The notes beneath the pieces are model-generated. The model did no database searches, was not told the origin of the DNA, and saw nothing but the letters and a program-made list of their open reading frames with translations. The translations under genes and the position numbers were made by a program. DNA of 64,000 bases from Cephalotrichum gorgonifer. Its lineage: Eukaryota > Ascomycota > Sordariomycetes > Microascales > Microascaceae. The stretch spans positions 868,001 through 932,000 of the forward strand of contig ONZQ02000015.1 in the NCBI GenBank assembly GCA_900312665.1. The letters run 5' to 3'. The stretch's first letter is position 1. Each line of letters begins with the position of its first letter. This document shows, piece by piece, positions 24,904 through 35,047 of this stretch.

Positions 24904-25716
24904 TTAGACTTCCATTGGCTCGACTCGGCGTTCCTGCATTGGTCTTGGCGACCACGCAGGAGCCCTTCTTCCCTCCCTTCTCTTCCGTTCTTCTTGACTT
25001 GTTCCCGGTGTCCGGATCTGGACTGATTCGATATTGAATTTAGCCTTTAACAAAGCACCAAATATCCCTCCCGATTTCCTGGTTGGAGGTGACTCTGCAA
25101 TCTCGCCTGGATGCGGATGCGGGGCGCTGTTACTGCTTGCCCAGTCCATGTTCGTATCCGTGCTTGCACTGGAGGCATTCCAAGTGTTCCTCACGTATTG
25201 CTCGTAATTGAATAATCGCTTATTGTAATTACTCTTGCCTTCTTCGGCAGCGCTGATCCGGGTGGTGCCGATGACAAACCTAATTTTAGCGACGAACTGG
25301 CCAATAACTCCCCCGGACGCTCCCTGTCTCTTTCGGCCGGAGGTTTCTTTGTTCCGGGATTCTTCGTTCTTTTCCTGCTTGGTTCCACCTCTGCCCGGTT
25401 TTGATTTTTTTTTTTTACGCATTCCAGTCGTATTCTTCGCTGCCCCCTTTTCGCTTACTGTACTCATACGGTGTAGTGCTCCGTTTCCTAAACTGCCCAC
25501 CATCCAAGATACTTGCAGCTTTTGCCTTTGTTTATCCTCGGATCGGCCGGGTGTTGGGCTATTGGCCATGGAGCTGCTGATTGTGGAGTTTTCAGCGTGG
25601 TCTACAGCAAATAGTACGGAGTATGAAACCATGGGCCGCATACTATGGAGTTTTTCGTTCGCTGGCGTCCCCGCCTGCCAGCTCCAGATTCTGTCTACTC
25701 GTACGGAGTAGAACAT
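24904..25716 (-). CDS. Unrecognised open frame, doubtful gene
   Basis: A 270-codon frame in an otherwise gene-poor spacer. A likely internal start (MANSPTPG) would follow a hydrophobic-poor leader. The product is basic, with a Lys/Arg-rich stretch (GMRKKKKSKPGRGG) and no signal peptide, membrane segment or motif I recognise. Length alone is the argument for it; composition looks random, and the other strand of the region is also partly open. It is listed so that the region is not treated as checked and empty. Confidence 0.15.
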   Translation of the reverse strand: MFYSVRVDRIWSWQAGTPANEKLHSMRPMVSYSVLFAVDHAENSTISSSMANSPTPGRSEDKQRQKLQVSWMVGSLGNGALHRMSTVSEKGAAKNTTGMRKKKKSKPGRGGTKQEKNEESRNKETSGRKRQGASGGVIGQFVAKIRFVIGTTRISAAEEGKSNYNKRLFNYEQYVRNTWNASSASTDTNMDWASSNSAPHPHPGEIAESPPTRKSGGIFGALLKAKFNIESVQIRTPGTSQEERKRREGRRAPAWSPRPMQERRVEPMEV

Positions 25717-27848
25717 GACAGGTTCTTAGTTCCGAGTAGGACTCGGTCGTTGACAATACGAGGCGCCACCGATTTGGAATGGCGCCTCGCCGCTTACCCC
25801 CCTGAAAACCCATGCTTGTTCCCGCCAGTAGGGACTGCTGATTATTATTATCATCATTTTCTTTTCCCAGTATTACGTGTGATAAGATTTGTGTTCCTGC
25901 ATGAGTACGAGCCATTACCACGCCGTTGAGTCAGCATAATACTCGTATCTCTCCTGTCCCCTTTTGCGGGGTACGGTACTTGTACTAGTATTAACTCCAA
26001 CAAGGAAAACAATAAATAAAACACAAGATCCCTGTACCTTGAGGCCAACCAACGGCAGCAAGGGGGGCGTGTCAGCTCGTTCGCCTCACAAACTCGCTCA
26101 CCGATGATCAGCGCTTGCTATTTCCGTACTCGTACTTCGTACTATTATGAGGAAAACGGTGGGGTGAGTGGAGTGAGACCGCCGAAAATGCCTTGCTTTT
26201 GCAATCGATACTTGGGCGGAGTACTCCGTGCTTGTAACGACAGCTTGAACGAAACTGCCGTGATCCCCCCCCTCTTCGATCTCAACGGCCGATCTCCCGG
26301 TGCCTGGTGCCTTGCATGATCGAGATAAGCTTCCCGAGTGGACTTCTTGAAATAGCTCATCCTTTTTTCTCCTGATAATAGGGCACAGCCCCGTCTCGGC
26401 TTGCCAAGGAATCGTGTTGGTGAACTCGTATTCCGGAAAGACGGAAAACAAGGAACCTCCTTACAGTGTCCGATTCGACGGCTACCCACCCTATGGACTC
26501 ACGTTCACTCCATCTCTTGTCATCGGCACGTCAGCACCAGCTACCGGCATGCCTTGGATAGGATGGTACGAAGGCTCCGCTCTCAGCTTACCTGGTGTCG
26601 CTGAATGGACTTGGCTAGCCCCAGGCGGTGACTGGATGGAAAGGGCGCCCTTCTTCGCACTACTAACGGCGGGGAGGACATCCGAGCCTCTACGAGTACG
26701 GTACGTTCCGAGGGTTCCGAGGGTTCTTTTGGCGAGCCCGGACACGGAGCGGAGCAAAACTCCGTTAACCACCACGCCAGCCAAGAAACCATCCAACAGC
26801 AAAAAGTTGTCTGAAAAAAACATTTTTTTTTCTTTACCGCAGTAAATGGTTTGTTGGTGAAACATACCAACACTCCCTCTAAGGGACAAACTCCTCCAGT
26901 CATCCAGGTTCCCGAGGGGTGAGCGTCTAGTGTTATCCACTACGTTTCGGATCAATGCTAGTCCTCGCTAACAGAAGTTCAGCACGCCCTACGGCCTCTT
27001 ATTAAGCTAGCCCTAGTGGGAGCTACGTGAATACAAATCCTCCCAATCAGGAACGGTGCACCTGCTTTTCGGAGGTTACTCATGGTCGAGCGGCCGGCTT
27101 CGTCGGCAGTGCAGAGTGCCGTCCGCTGCCCCGAACCGGCTAAGCTGAGGTCGATCTTGCTGCACTCTAATAGAGTCTTGAGTGAGGCCGCTAGGCGAAG
27201 TGACCTCCACCCGATGCAGTCCTTCACAACCGAGGCCCCCGAAAACAGGTCGATAACACCCTCTGTCGATTTCCTGGCACCAGATACCTCCACACAACTG
27301 CTTGGCCTTCCGAGGCTCTGGTAACAAAGCCCCGGCCCGACCTTTGAGCCGCCGCGAGAAGGGAAGTTTCTTTGTCCGTAGTCTCAAATCATCCCAGCAT
27401 TCTTGGGATAACTTATATCTAAATATATCAAAGCTATAAGAATCCCTAGAACCCAAAGGGTAGCAAAAGACCTATACTGGTATCTCCTTGCCTATAAACT
27501 TCAATGTGATGGTTAAAAAGGAGCTTCCGGTATTGGCATTATCCTTAGATGGCGCCCACATATATACTGGCGAAAACGAGTGTATCAAGAGCCTCGATCT
27601 TGCTAGGCGAGAGCATAGCAAACCGGTAGGCAAGAGGAACTGAGGAGATTAGGACAACATTTTTGATGTGATTTGGGAGGTTATAGATATATTTTTTAGG
27701 ATGAGATGAGCAATGACTCTGATATCCTTGACTAGCATGGCAGAGAGTTGATAGGGTGAAGCATTTTGAGTGTATAGCTGACAGCTCGCGTTTTGTGCTT
27801 GTTCCCCCACCCGCCCGGTATGGGCCGTTTCGGGGATGAAAGTCGGAT

Positions 27849-28434
27849 GGAATTCCCCGGCCGTGAATAAGGGATTCTCCAAGGGTTAATAACATTGACC
27901 CAAATATCCATCAATCACAGCACGGTCACCCTGCCTAGAGACACCAAACACCAGATATCGAAGCTACCGCATCTCTAGATGCCGCTGCCGCCGCGATAGA
28001 GAGAAGAATCTCGTCGTCTAGCGTTCTCTATCCTTGCCATCTTACTCGCTAACCAACGCAGCCGGAAGACCAACTGGCCAAGTATCCCCATCCTCGCAGC
28101 CCTCTGGAGGATCGATCTCGTAGACCGCACAGCATTGGTGGGGTTCGTAACTCAGGCATCAAGCCTCGGGTTCTTCGCGATTCCCTCTTTCGTACCCTCA
28201 TTCGCGAATGCGCTAGCCTACGGCCTAACCGATATGGGCTCCGAGGTAGACGGCGAGGAGAACAGCCTCATCATCCAGGGAGCTATCATCATCAACGCCT
28301 CGATCGTCGCATATTCCACCCTAGTCGGGCTTTCCAGAGTCAAAGTGAGACAACTCCCTCACATCCCACCAGGAAAGAGGCTCTTCAAGACCGACTTTTA
28401 TCAGAGCGCAGCGACACTGGAAGGGGCAAGGTGA
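27849..28434 (+). pseudogene. Possible remnant of a membrane-protein gene
   Basis: In one frame the plus strand reads ILQGLITLTQISINHSTV ... KHQISKLPHL, then two TAG stops (27973-27975 and 27997-27999), then a 145-codon open run ending at 28434. The open run holds apparently real hydrophobic segments (AFSILAILLANQ; LVGFVTQASSLGFFAIPSF; LIIQGAIIINASIVAYSTL). The frame continues across both stops with protein-like sequence, so this could be a decayed multi-spanning membrane protein or a last exon whose upstream exon I failed to find. I do not recognise the family. Confidence 0.3.
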
Positions 28435-28537
28435 CCCGCAAGGTCTTTATCAGAACGACGTTTGGATAATGTAAGTTCGCCACAACAAAGGAACTGCCCC
28501 TAGGCGGCCATATTTCCACAATTATACACGCGTAAGT

Positions 28538-30223
28538 CTAGAATAATACAAGAGGTGGTCCTTTATCTACAAGATCAAACCAGTGAACTTGGCTTCCCTC
28601 GTCACGAACTCTCCAAAAGTAGGCCAGCGCCTCCACCGCCATCGTCGTAATTTCCTCATACAACTGAACAAAGATTATCCTGTGGAGCGTCTGTATCATG
28701 GCATCCCTCGACTCAGAGTCCGTTATTTCCACAGCGGCGACGAATAATGGGAAGAAAAGCCGGTAATCGAATCTGGAACGCCCGTGGGACCCCGCACCCT
28801 CATCCACCCCTCCAGACGTCGATGGTGTAGGAATGGCAAGGATCTGCTCGATCCCTGCTCGGATCGAGTTCGACATCACGAGCGCGTGGTTGTCCTCGCG
28901 ACCAAAGGGGTACCGTAGCCGGTGAATGACGAGTAGGACTGCCTGAACATAAATCTTCGCCTGCAGTTCTAGGATGCCGGTCTCTTGCACTGATAAACAT
29001 GACCTAAAGCGATCCGGAACTGAGGGGTTCCAGAGGAGGAGCGTGAATTCTGCAGCATCTAGCTCCTCCTCGAGTTCTCTTTTCAGGGTGTCGTCCTCCG
29101 CCGGAACGTGACCGGCGCCCGGAACGTCGGTGGACAGCCTCGCGAGCTTTTGGCTGATGCAGCAGATGTTAAAAAGTAAAGGGAGCAGAGGCCTACAGAG
29201 ACCGATGTACCCATCCAGGTCTTTTATGCACGGAAGCCGAAAATTGAACACGGGGATTTGGCGTCTGATGATGCAGTTATATGTATCCATGAGCACGAGC
29301 GGTATCAGGGTGGGTCCAAGCTCGTCGAGGAAGGCGGCTGCTCCCTGTACCGGGTGCTGCGGCGACTTTGACAGGCCGAAATACTGGTCCACTAGTACGA
29401 GGGTATTTCGGCTGATCGAATGAGCATTTAGACCAGAGTCCAGGAGGTCGAATGTGAGGATGCCGGTCCCTAGGGTAGTCATACTCCAGAGCTCTGTCTT
29501 GCTCAGGGACGTAATGGGCGTTGTTCTGCGGAGTATCTGTACTGCCTTTGCACTATTGACATAGTCGAGGTTTGCGTCAGAGCTGGGAATGAGCCGTAGT
29601 CTTCTCGCGAGTCTCCCGGCCGTGGCGAGGAAGCTGCTTAGCACTATCTCTGGTGACGTAACCAGGGTAGCAAACAGATGGCTCAGGACACGGTCGGCGT
29701 GCTGGGCCCCTAGTAGGAAGTTGTAGATGAAGGTCGGCTTGTCAAACATGACGCCGAGGAGCGCCGAATCTCGCGGCCTTAATCGGGACAGCAGCGGACT
29801 CGACGCCCGCAGAGCGAGTGGTCGTAGAGTGAGTGGTGATTCAGATGGCTCCGACTTGCCACTGAGTCGGAGATTCGCCGCCGTCTCGGCCGTTTTAGCC
29901 AAATACCAGGTTTCCGAGGCCTCTGCTGCCCCGCCAGCCTGAAGTTGCTGTGATGTCTCTGACGCTGGGGGCGTCAGCACAAGGGATGCATCCCAGACGA
30001 ACTCAGCGGCAGGCTGTGGTTTCTTCGAAGCGCGATCCGGTTTGCGGGGACGCCCCACCGCAGGTTTCTGCCTCTGGGTGGTGCAGGAGAAGCCAAGCCT
30101 CGCACAGCGCTGACAGGTCCTAGAGAGGGCGCCATCTGACTCAAGGCGGGCGCACCGAACTTTTATATGAAAACACCTGTCGCATGCAGGACGTCGCGTG
30201 GTAGTAGCCATGTTTGCCGCCAT
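28538..30223 (-). CDS. Zn2Cys6 fungal transcription factor
   Basis: A single-exon frame. The N-terminal zinc cluster is CDRCFHIKVRC then CQRCARLGFSC, about residues 14-47 when starting at MAANMATTT (30223). It is followed by the basic linker GRPRKPDR (AT-hook-like) and a roughly 450-residue middle region typical of fungal regulators. These proteins bind CGG-type half sites as DNA-bound activators or repressors. The frame stays open up to 30523, but the extra 100 residues are unlike a regulator N-terminus, and the zinc cluster normally lies close to the start, so I chose 30223 (561 aa). The gene points away from the lipase and tyrosinase genes; nothing shows that it controls them. Confidence 0.85.
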   Translation of the reverse strand: MAANMATTTRRPACDRCFHIKVRCARLESDGALSRTCQRCARLGFSCTTQRQKPAVGRPRKPDRASKKPQPAAEFVWDASLVLTPPASETSQQLQAGGAAEASETWYLAKTAETAANLRLSGKSEPSESPLTLRPLALRASSPLLSRLRPRDSALLGVMFDKPTFIYNFLLGAQHADRVLSHLFATLVTSPEIVLSSFLATAGRLARRLRLIPSSDANLDYVNSAKAVQILRRTTPITSLSKTELWSMTTLGTGILTFDLLDSGLNAHSISRNTLVLVDQYFGLSKSPQHPVQGAAAFLDELGPTLIPLVLMDTYNCIIRRQIPVFNFRLPCIKDLDGYIGLCRPLLPLLFNICCISQKLARLSTDVPGAGHVPAEDDTLKRELEEELDAAEFTLLLWNPSVPDRFRSCLSVQETGILELQAKIYVQAVLLVIHRLRYPFGREDNHALVMSNSIRAGIEQILAIPTPSTSGGVDEGAGSHGRSRFDYRLFFPLFVAAVEITDSESRDAMIQTLHRIIFVQLYEEITTMAVEALAYFWRVRDEGSQVHWFDLVDKGPPLVLF

Positions 30224-31158
30224 AACAGCATGCTGCCCGGATATTGGGCACGTTGGCGAGGTGGAGCTACTACCCGCTAGTTTATAAGCGGGGTAGAACC
30301 TAGGATCGTATCGTATCCCGTGAGGAAATGTACGGTGATCTGCTGTAGGCGATGTGGGTCGCGTACGTGTGCAAGGGTAGGGCAGAAGGGCGCGGTAGCA
30401 GGAAGGGTAGGTAGGTGCGATTGGATTGGGGGCGTCTGTCGGCCAGTAGAGGAGAAGGACTGCAGATGCAAGCGCGGTTGATATCATAACAAGTCGACAC
30501 AGGCCACGTATTGATGCCATCAAAGACTCTAGGCAGTATGGACCCCGCCCCAGCCAGGCCGCAGGTGAATAGGGGCCAAGAATTGGACGAATTGATGGGG
30601 TTCCGTGACGATGAATGAACCACTACACGCTCCGTACTCAAATGAGAGATGGGGCTCGTGCGGAGATAGGGATGCGGGGATACTACCCCTTTGTGGATTG
30701 GAGTCTGGACCTCTCGTTTTGATTGGACCGGACAATATACCCCTTAAAATGGCATCGCCTTAGAATATGTCGCCTCCACCGGCATTCCATTCTGGGTGCG
30801 GGGAAAGGAAGCTAGCCTCTTGATTGTAGTCCTCGAAGACACGGTACTTGTATCCCCAATCCTTTCTTTGATGTCCATAGTACGAAAGCGACTTGGACGT
30901 AAGGGGCGGCGTCAGTTTCCCCATTTACCCCACACTCGGTATTAGTGCGCGGCACAGCTCCAAAAGCTACAGGTTCACTTTATTCGTAAGCACTTCTATT
31001 CTCGGTTATTATCGATAGTTAACTCCATCATATCCCCTGTTCGCCCCCATGGTGCTTGTCTCATAGCTATAATTACCATAGAAGCAGGTCAAACACTGCT
31101 GAGGAGAAAGGATGTATCCGTATAACAGGGGGTCTCCAGCCTTCCACGCTTACGCGAC
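30224..31158. other. Intergenic spacer
   Basis: Promoter side of the Zn2Cys6 gene and 3' side of the lipase gene. No gene, RNA or clear repeat seen. Confidence 0.6.
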
Positions 31159-32556
31159 CTAGATGGCAACAGCCTTTCCTGCCCAGAACAGCTCACCCTG
31201 ACCATACAGGTCGGTCAATGGCTCTATCTCCTCCACAACGCACCCCTTCTGCGCTCGCTTGCCTTGGAACCTAGCATCCAGCCAGTCCGTAACGTCGGCG
31301 CGGCCCGCCTCCATCACTTGGCCGTGACCCATGTCGGGATACAGCTTGGCACGGAAGGAACTCTTCGGATACGCCGAGCAGGTGAGGTTAAAGTCCTCCA
31401 TGGTCAGCGAAGCGGGCGTGATGACGTCCGCGACACCCTGGATTACCAGCATCGGCGCTGCCAGGGGATAGGGGCCCTGGCCGTTATATCGGACGGCCCA
31501 GTCGTTGGTCGCGGGGTGCTGCAGCCAGCTCTTGTTGGCGAAAGTCTCGTCGGGGCTGAGAGTCCCGGCGGCAACGTAACCGGTCTGGAAGCAGGAGTTG
31601 TCGAGGACGCCGAGGCGCTGCAGGGCGGTCTCGCCGAGGTAGTCCTCGAGCTTGATATCATTGGGATACAACTTGGCGAGCGACTGCAGGAAGTAGACGG
31701 AGAAGGGGCCACCTCCGGTCCCCGTCTCCTCCCACGACAGCGGGATCAGTCGCTGGGGGCGTAGGGCCGGAGCGGCAGCCACGGACCCGACGAACTTGCC
31801 GGCCTCCCGCAACTTTTCTTGCCCCCGTAGAGCTAGGCGCTCATTGGTGCGCCAAGCCGTCAGGCCCCCCTCGCTATGGCCGTAGACAGCCCACTTCTTG
31901 CTAAGCATGCCGCCGATGACTTTCCTGGCGGCTATGACGGAGTAAGCAACGTCGGCCGCGTGCAGGAACCCCGCCTCGTACATGAACCCCTGGGGAATAT
32001 CGGAACCCTGCCCGGAGTAGTCGGGAGCGATGACGGCGTATCCAGCCTGGGCGAGCGAGAAGGGCGCCTTCCAGTCGTAGTACAGACCCTTGTTATTAGT
32101 CGTTGAGCAGAGGCGGCTACGACCCGCGGTACCGTGTGCCCAGACGACGGTCCGGAGCTTGCCGGGCTCCTCGGGCGTCGGCAGCGTGTGGTGGAAGGGA
32201 CGCAGGACCCAAGCGGTTGCCGGGAGGTTTTTCCTGTCGATGTCCTCCGTCATGTACATGAAGCGGGAGAGGGTCAGACCGGCGGGAACAGTCCAGTTAG
32301 TGGTGAGCTGCTCGCCTGGCACATCTTCCCAGCGGAGAACATCGCCGGGCACTGCACCCGATATATCGGAGGGGGTTGTGTAGAATGGGTCGCTGACGAT
32401 GTCGCTGACCCACAGCTTCGCCTCGGCCTCAAAGGTGGACTGGAGAGCAGCCTGGCACTCAGAGTCGCAGCCCTTCTGGCACTCAGAGTCGCAGATGGGC
32501 TGCTGGGACCAGACTGTCCCAATGAGACAGGCAAGAGAGAGGACGGAGAAGTGCAT
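31159..32556 (-). CDS. Secreted lipase / alpha-beta hydrolase (secretory lipase LIP family)
   Basis: 465 aa from the ATG at 32556, where a clean signal peptide begins (MHFSVLSLACLIGTVWSQ). The open frame extends 25 codons further up without signal features, so the internal start is preferred. After the signal comes a cysteine ladder C-x3-C-x3-C-x3-C at residues 22-34. The alpha/beta hydrolase fold carries the oxyanion region VVWAHGTAG (about 137-145) and the nucleophile elbow GHSEGG with Ser about 228. The late WLDARF and PDMGHGQVMEAG blocks supply the probable catalytic His. This matches the fungal secretory lipase family, extracellular enzymes that hydrolyse triglycerides or other esters. 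A TATA box sits 80 bp upstream. Confidence 0.85.
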   Translation of the reverse strand: MHFSVLSLACLIGTVWSQQPICDSECQKGCDSECQAALQSTFEAEAKLWVSDIVSDPFYTTPSDISGAVPGDVLRWEDVPGEQLTTNWTVPAGLTLSRFMYMTEDIDRKNLPATAWVLRPFHHTLPTPEEPGKLRTVVWAHGTAGRSRLCSTTNNKGLYYDWKAPFSLAQAGYAVIAPDYSGQGSDIPQGFMYEAGFLHAADVAYSVIAARKVIGGMLSKKWAVYGHSEGGLTAWRTNERLALRGQEKLREAGKFVGSVAAAPALRPQRLIPLSWEETGTGGGPFSVYFLQSLAKLYPNDIKLEDYLGETALQRLGVLDNSCFQTGYVAAGTLSPDETFANKSWLQHPATNDWAVRYNGQGPYPLAAPMLVIQGVADVITPASLTMEDFNLTCSAYPKSSFRAKLYPDMGHGQVMEAGRADVTDWLDARFQGKRAQKGCVVEEIEPLTDLYGQGELFWAGKAVAI

Positions 32557-32632
32557 TCTGATCAGGGTGGACAGAGGTCGGATGCTAATCTGATGAATGA
32601 TAAGTCTTCCTTTTACTCGAGGCCCGGACAAG

Positions 32633-32641
32633 TTTTATATA
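32633..32641 (-). promoter_or_regulatory. TATA box of the lipase gene
   Basis: TATATAAAA on the minus strand, 77-85 bp upstream of the lipase start codon. Confidence 0.55.
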
Positions 32642-32784
32642 CTGTTCCATCAAGCGTTCGCATTGGAAAGTCACTTGATAGTACGAGCCTCTACCGTGTT
32701 CATCAGCCGGCCATTGCCCAGGGAGTAGTGCTTCTTCTACAAGTGAACCCTTGCCCGGTGCTCGATGTAGAATTTGGGTGATTT

Positions 32785-33090
32785 CTCTCCCTCTTTCCCC
32801 CTTTAGACCAAAAGCTCCGGTTCGCGACTTTTGCTAGGGGGCCTATTTGAGAGGTTCAACTGTTCTGCGCCTGTCCCCCTCTGGGATCATGAAGTGCCGA
32901 TTGGCGGAAAAGCACTAGGTAGTAGAAATGAGCATCTCCTTCCTTTCATCCGTCTTTCCTCTTTGGGCGAAAACTCACCGGTCAGAGTTGGAGTGCGGGG
33001 ATCGGTTCTGCGCCTTTCCTCTTTGGGCTATAAAGTGCCGGCTCAAATTCTGAGCCTTTCCTCCTTAGATCAGAAAGGACCGGTTGGTGC
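32785..33090 (+). repeat. Five degenerate copies of a ~40-bp motif
   Basis: Copies start near 32785, 32863, 32947, 33006 and 33049. The approximate consensus is TTCTGCGCCTTTCCTCTTTG, then GGC, a few variable bases, AAAGTGCCGGTTGG. The two best copies (33006 and 33049) are adjacent; the others are spaced 59-84 bp apart. Divergence between copies suggests an old tandem array upstream of the lipase promoter. Confidence 0.6.
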
Positions 33091-33709
33091 ATGCATGCTG
33101 GGGACTTCATAGCATCTCATGACGGAAAACCCCTTATCAGGCCCTTCACTAGGATGTTATTTCGTCAGCGTTAGTTACGGAAGATAACTAGAATGGTAGA
33201 CGTGGGAATGGAGACGTCGGCAGGCTGGAGTTCAATTCCCCGGATGCTGATCCTCGATGGTGATCCGGCTAGGGTCTACATTATTTACTCCAGCTTCTTT
33301 ATCTCTAGGCGAGAACTCGAGAATAGTGGCAGTGGGCTCGAAGGGATAATTCTACAATATATGTTAGAGCTGCATCTACCCGGTCTATAGAGAAACTACG
33401 ACCGCCGGGACTCTTATCTCGGCGCTGGTTCCGCCTCCTAGCCACGAATTAATCTGTCTTCTGGTGATCGAATGCGGTGTATTTCTTGCTCCGCAGGTGC
33501 TTTAAACTTCACGTGGCGTTTCTTCGATAATGATCTCGCCCCCCTTCATCCTCTGGTCCCGCTCTAAAGGCGTATCACCTAGTCCGGGAGACTCACCGGA
33601 ATCGATCTTCAAGATACATGGGTGGGGAATCGTGGCCTGGGAGAAAAATGATGGAATTTGGTTATATTCGCTCCGAGAAACATCCCAGTAGACTATTCTG
33701 CCCTTAAGA

Positions 33710-35047
33710 CTACGGCTCGATATATTCGTAGCACAGGTGGTCGCCCTGAATGTCCATCACCATGCCGATAGTCACATTCGGAGAATTTCCGTACATGTTA
33801 AGAACATGTCCGAAAGTGGTCTCGGTTCCAGGGTCGCCGTCAGCGCCCGTTGGTTTCCTATCAATTATTAGCACTCACGCATTCTGCATATTTTGGGATT
33901 ATTTCAAGGGATGGTGCTAACGGGATATGGGACGGTCGAGGGGGGAACCCGGGAAGGAAGTCAGGCCCAACGTTGGCTCCGCCCATCCCAGCTTCAGAGA
34001 CTCGTTCGGTCCTATCGAGGGCCTGCCAATCCCACCAGATTTTGTCTAGCCAGGTGTGGTGGAGGTAGAATAGAGGATCACCCGGGCTAGACACTCCATT
34101 TGACATCTTGAAACAATGTCAGTATTCGATAATAGAAGTATTCAGATGTGAATAGGGAGAGGTTCTAACCTGGCCACCAACTCCAAGGTGCCCACCACTG
34201 TGCGGCTGTCCTTCAATGCAGGACCAGGCGGTCGCCCAGGTAGTTTTCGAAAGGCAGTTGTCGACCTGAGCTTGGGACGAGCCGAGGCTGATTCTGTCGT
34301 TGATTTGACGGTTGATGCAGTGGTCCGTAACCTCGTAGCCGGGGCCGAGAGAGTTGACGTAGTCCGCGAAGGGCCCCGTGGAAATACATCCGTTGGCTCC
34401 GCCGCCACCACCGAACCCGTGGGTGTCGTTGAAGACTACGGACGCCTGAAAATTTCCGGCGTCCAGCTGCTCCTGCCAGTAGCTGTAGTATCGTAGACAT
34501 ATTAAGTCTCGGTCGGTCACATTGGTGGGAAAGCTTTAAGGGCAGTTGGGGCAACTCACGGTTGGTATCCCTCATAGCCACACTCTGTTCGGAGAGCACT
34601 CTCGTGAGCGTGGAGGAGAGCGCGATGGAATGGGAGAAACGCGCCCTGGCATGCATTAGCTGATGTGATGTGCATAGCTTAAAAACGTTCTTATAGGCTA
34701 GGGTAGTTTCTTACCACGAAGTGCGTAGAGTAGGCCTGGAGTTGGTGGACGGCCTGGAATTCGTCGAACCTGGTCCTGGCCCCTGGCAGATCTAAGGTTG
34801 CAGGCTTATTCATGAGACATAGTTCAGCATCGATATATGCCAGCTTCTCTGAGTCACTTAAAGTGTGCCTTGTTGTTCAAAGATGTGAGTATACGTACTA
34901 CCCGAATTGCGTGGAGCATAGAGTGGGAGCATTTTCACGCCTTGCTTATACATACCATGCTTTGCGACCTCCAGGAGAGGTGCATTCAGCAGTGGAGCCC
35001 CTCGCTGCCAGTAGGGCAGCAAGGACGAAGGAGGTAGGCCGAATCAT
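33710..35047 (-). CDS. Secreted fungal tyrosinase (short type), six exons
   Basis: Exons (minus): 35047-34956, 34868-34715, 34645-34560, 34482-34170, 34106-33922, 33857-33710; introns of 87, 69, 77, 63 and 64 bp with GT-AG ends. All junctions keep frame, giving 325 aa. Exon 1 encodes a signal peptide (MIRPTSFVLAALLAARGSTA). The CuA site is H72, H80, H89 in AVHQLQAYSTHFV|GAFLPFHRALLH, with the expected x7 and x8 spacing. The CuB site is H205 and H209 in PHSGGHLGVGGQ and the HH of FYLHHTWLDK (231-232). The product ends LCYEYIEP. All six copper ligands are present, so it should be an active type-3 copper oxidase acting on phenols outside the cell. It lacks the long C-terminal lid of classical melanin tyrosinases. 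Spliced exons were found by eye; individual frames are short, so a simple ORF search misses the gene. Confidence 0.88.

Larger units (their letters stand above)
22606..27848. other. 5.2-kb gene-poor spacer
   Basis: The first 200 bp are the promoter of the WSC gene. No recognisable gene follows. The stretch 24.0-26.8 kb is dense in TACTTGTAC, CTCGTAC and TACGGAGTA-type words. One unrecognised frame (24904-25716, minus) is listed separately. About 27.4-27.75 kb is AT-richer than its surroundings and may be decayed sequence. Confidence 0.55.
32557..33709. other. Spacer between lipase and tyrosinase genes
   Basis: Promoter of the lipase on the left, 3' region of the tyrosinase gene on the right. 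It contains five copies of a degenerate 40-bp motif (32785-33090), listed separately. No protein gene seen. Confidence 0.6.

Noticed and set aside
24306..25037. 243-aa frame rich in Pro, Leu and Arg
   Set aside because: No motif; overlaps a frame on the other strand; spacer-like base composition.
26979..27456. Overlapping minus-strand frames of 104 and 126 aa
   Set aside because: Two frames read different proteins over the same bases with no motif in either; treated as decayed or random sequence.
30224..30523. 100-residue N-terminal extension of the first Zn2Cys6 regulator
   Set aside because: Zinc clusters normally lie near the start; the extension is Pro/Thr-rich with an isolated hydrophobic stretch and looks like translated promoter.
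33200..33245. Possible tRNA T-arm (GGAGTTCAATTCCCC)
   Set aside because: No matching acceptor, D-arm or anticodon stem in either direction.
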